From: Bacteriovoracaceae bacterium UBA2428
GTDB lineage: Bacteria; Bdellovibrionota; UBA2428
Length of the DNA: 5,372 nt
Reading direction: 5' to 3'
Assembly: GCA_002343545.1 (NCBI GenBank)
Contig: DDRA01000118.1
Location: forward strand, 1-5,372
Part shown: one piece after another, positions 5,306 to 5,372 of the stretch
How the letters are laid out: each line of letters opens with the position of its first letter
Numbering within the stretch: position 1 is the stretch's first letter
Made by a program: the position numbers and the translations under genes
The notes under the pieces: generated by a model
What the model was told of the DNA's origin: nothing
What the model saw: the letters and a program-made list of their open reading frames with translations, nothing else
Databases searched by the model: none

Positions 5306-5372
5306 GTCAGGCGTTTTTTGGTAGCGCACGTGCGTCAGAATGACGCGAGTGCGCTACCAAAAAACGCCTGAC
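5306..5372. repeat. 67-bp near-perfect palindrome, running to the window edge
   Basis: A 24-bp perfect outer arm (5306-5329, GTCAGGCG-T6-GGTAGCGCAC) is matched by its reverse complement at 5349-5372. After one G-A mismatch and one T-G pair the stem continues with GCGTCA (5332-5337) and TGACGC (5341-5346) around a 3-nt GAA loop. It begins 3 bp after the lipoprotein stop. The T6 and A6 runs lie inside the stem, so this is not a standard hairpin-plus-U-tract terminator on either strand. The heptamer GCGTCAG occurs both at the outer end (5304-5310) and at the inner stem (5332-5338), giving a nested design. The right side ends at the last base, so the arms may extend further. It could be a palindromic dispersed repeat, a small non-autonomous mobile element or a structured 3' end that stops transcription and protects mRNA. 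The structure is certain, the role unknown. Confidence 0.85.

Noticed and set aside
5311..5320. T6 run after the lipoprotein gene as an ordinary intrinsic terminator
   Set aside because: The only stem directly before the T-run is a weak 4-bp ACGC/GCGT pairing (5296-5299 with 5311-5314) with an 11-nt loop. The T-run is better explained as part of the long palindrome's left arm.
5306..5372. CRISPR repeat or integron attC site
   Set aside because: There is only one unit with no spacer series, and no attC-type core sites or adjacent integrase; the symmetry is far more perfect than in attC sites.

Overview
This is a GC-rich chromosomal window whose codons strongly favour G or C in third position. 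It suggests a Gram-negative bacterium: there is a short lipoprotein signal with a lipobox, a LysR/pirin divergent pair of a kind common in Proteobacteria, and E. coli-like -10 elements. I cannot place it to genus. The short AT-rich islands coincide almost exactly with the intergenic control regions, which makes these easy to read.

Layout. (1) Positions 1-744, minus strand: the N-terminal 248 codons of a LysR-type regulator whose C-terminus lies outside the window. (2) 745-854: a divergent control region with an 8-bp-arm palindrome placed as a LysR-type regulator site usually is. (3) 855-1562, plus strand: a pirin-family bicupin with all four metal ligands. (4) 1563-1632: a short gap holding a small hairpin and a 21-bp TetR-type operator inside a promoter. 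(5) 1633-2265: a TetR-family repressor, overlapping by 11 bp (6) 2255-4804: an 849-residue PEP-synthase-like phosphotransferase with an ATP-grasp domain, a large central domain and a phospho-histidine swivel domain. This is the architecture of rifampicin phosphotransferase and its relatives. (7) 4823-5302: a small lipoprotein of unknown function, 18 bp downstream. (8) 5306-5372: a very long, nearly perfect palindrome that runs to the window edge.

How it may work. There are two regulatory modules. In the first, the LysR regulator probably represses itself and activates the pirin gene from one shared palindrome. In the second, the TetR repressor probably shuts off its own promoter and the translationally coupled phosphotransferase until a ligand binds. 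The lipoprotein may be co-transcribed or have its own promoter.

The most notable pattern is that the LysR, TetR and lipoprotein starts all lack a properly spaced Shine-Dalgarno sequence. Each instead has an extended -10-like element (TGN plus hexamer) ending 6-7 nt before the ATG, and each of these elements overlaps a palindrome. This predicts leaderless mRNAs. The pirin and phosphotransferase genes, by contrast, have good Shine-Dalgarno sequences. I saw no RNA genes, CRISPR arrays, transposase genes or complete mobile elements.
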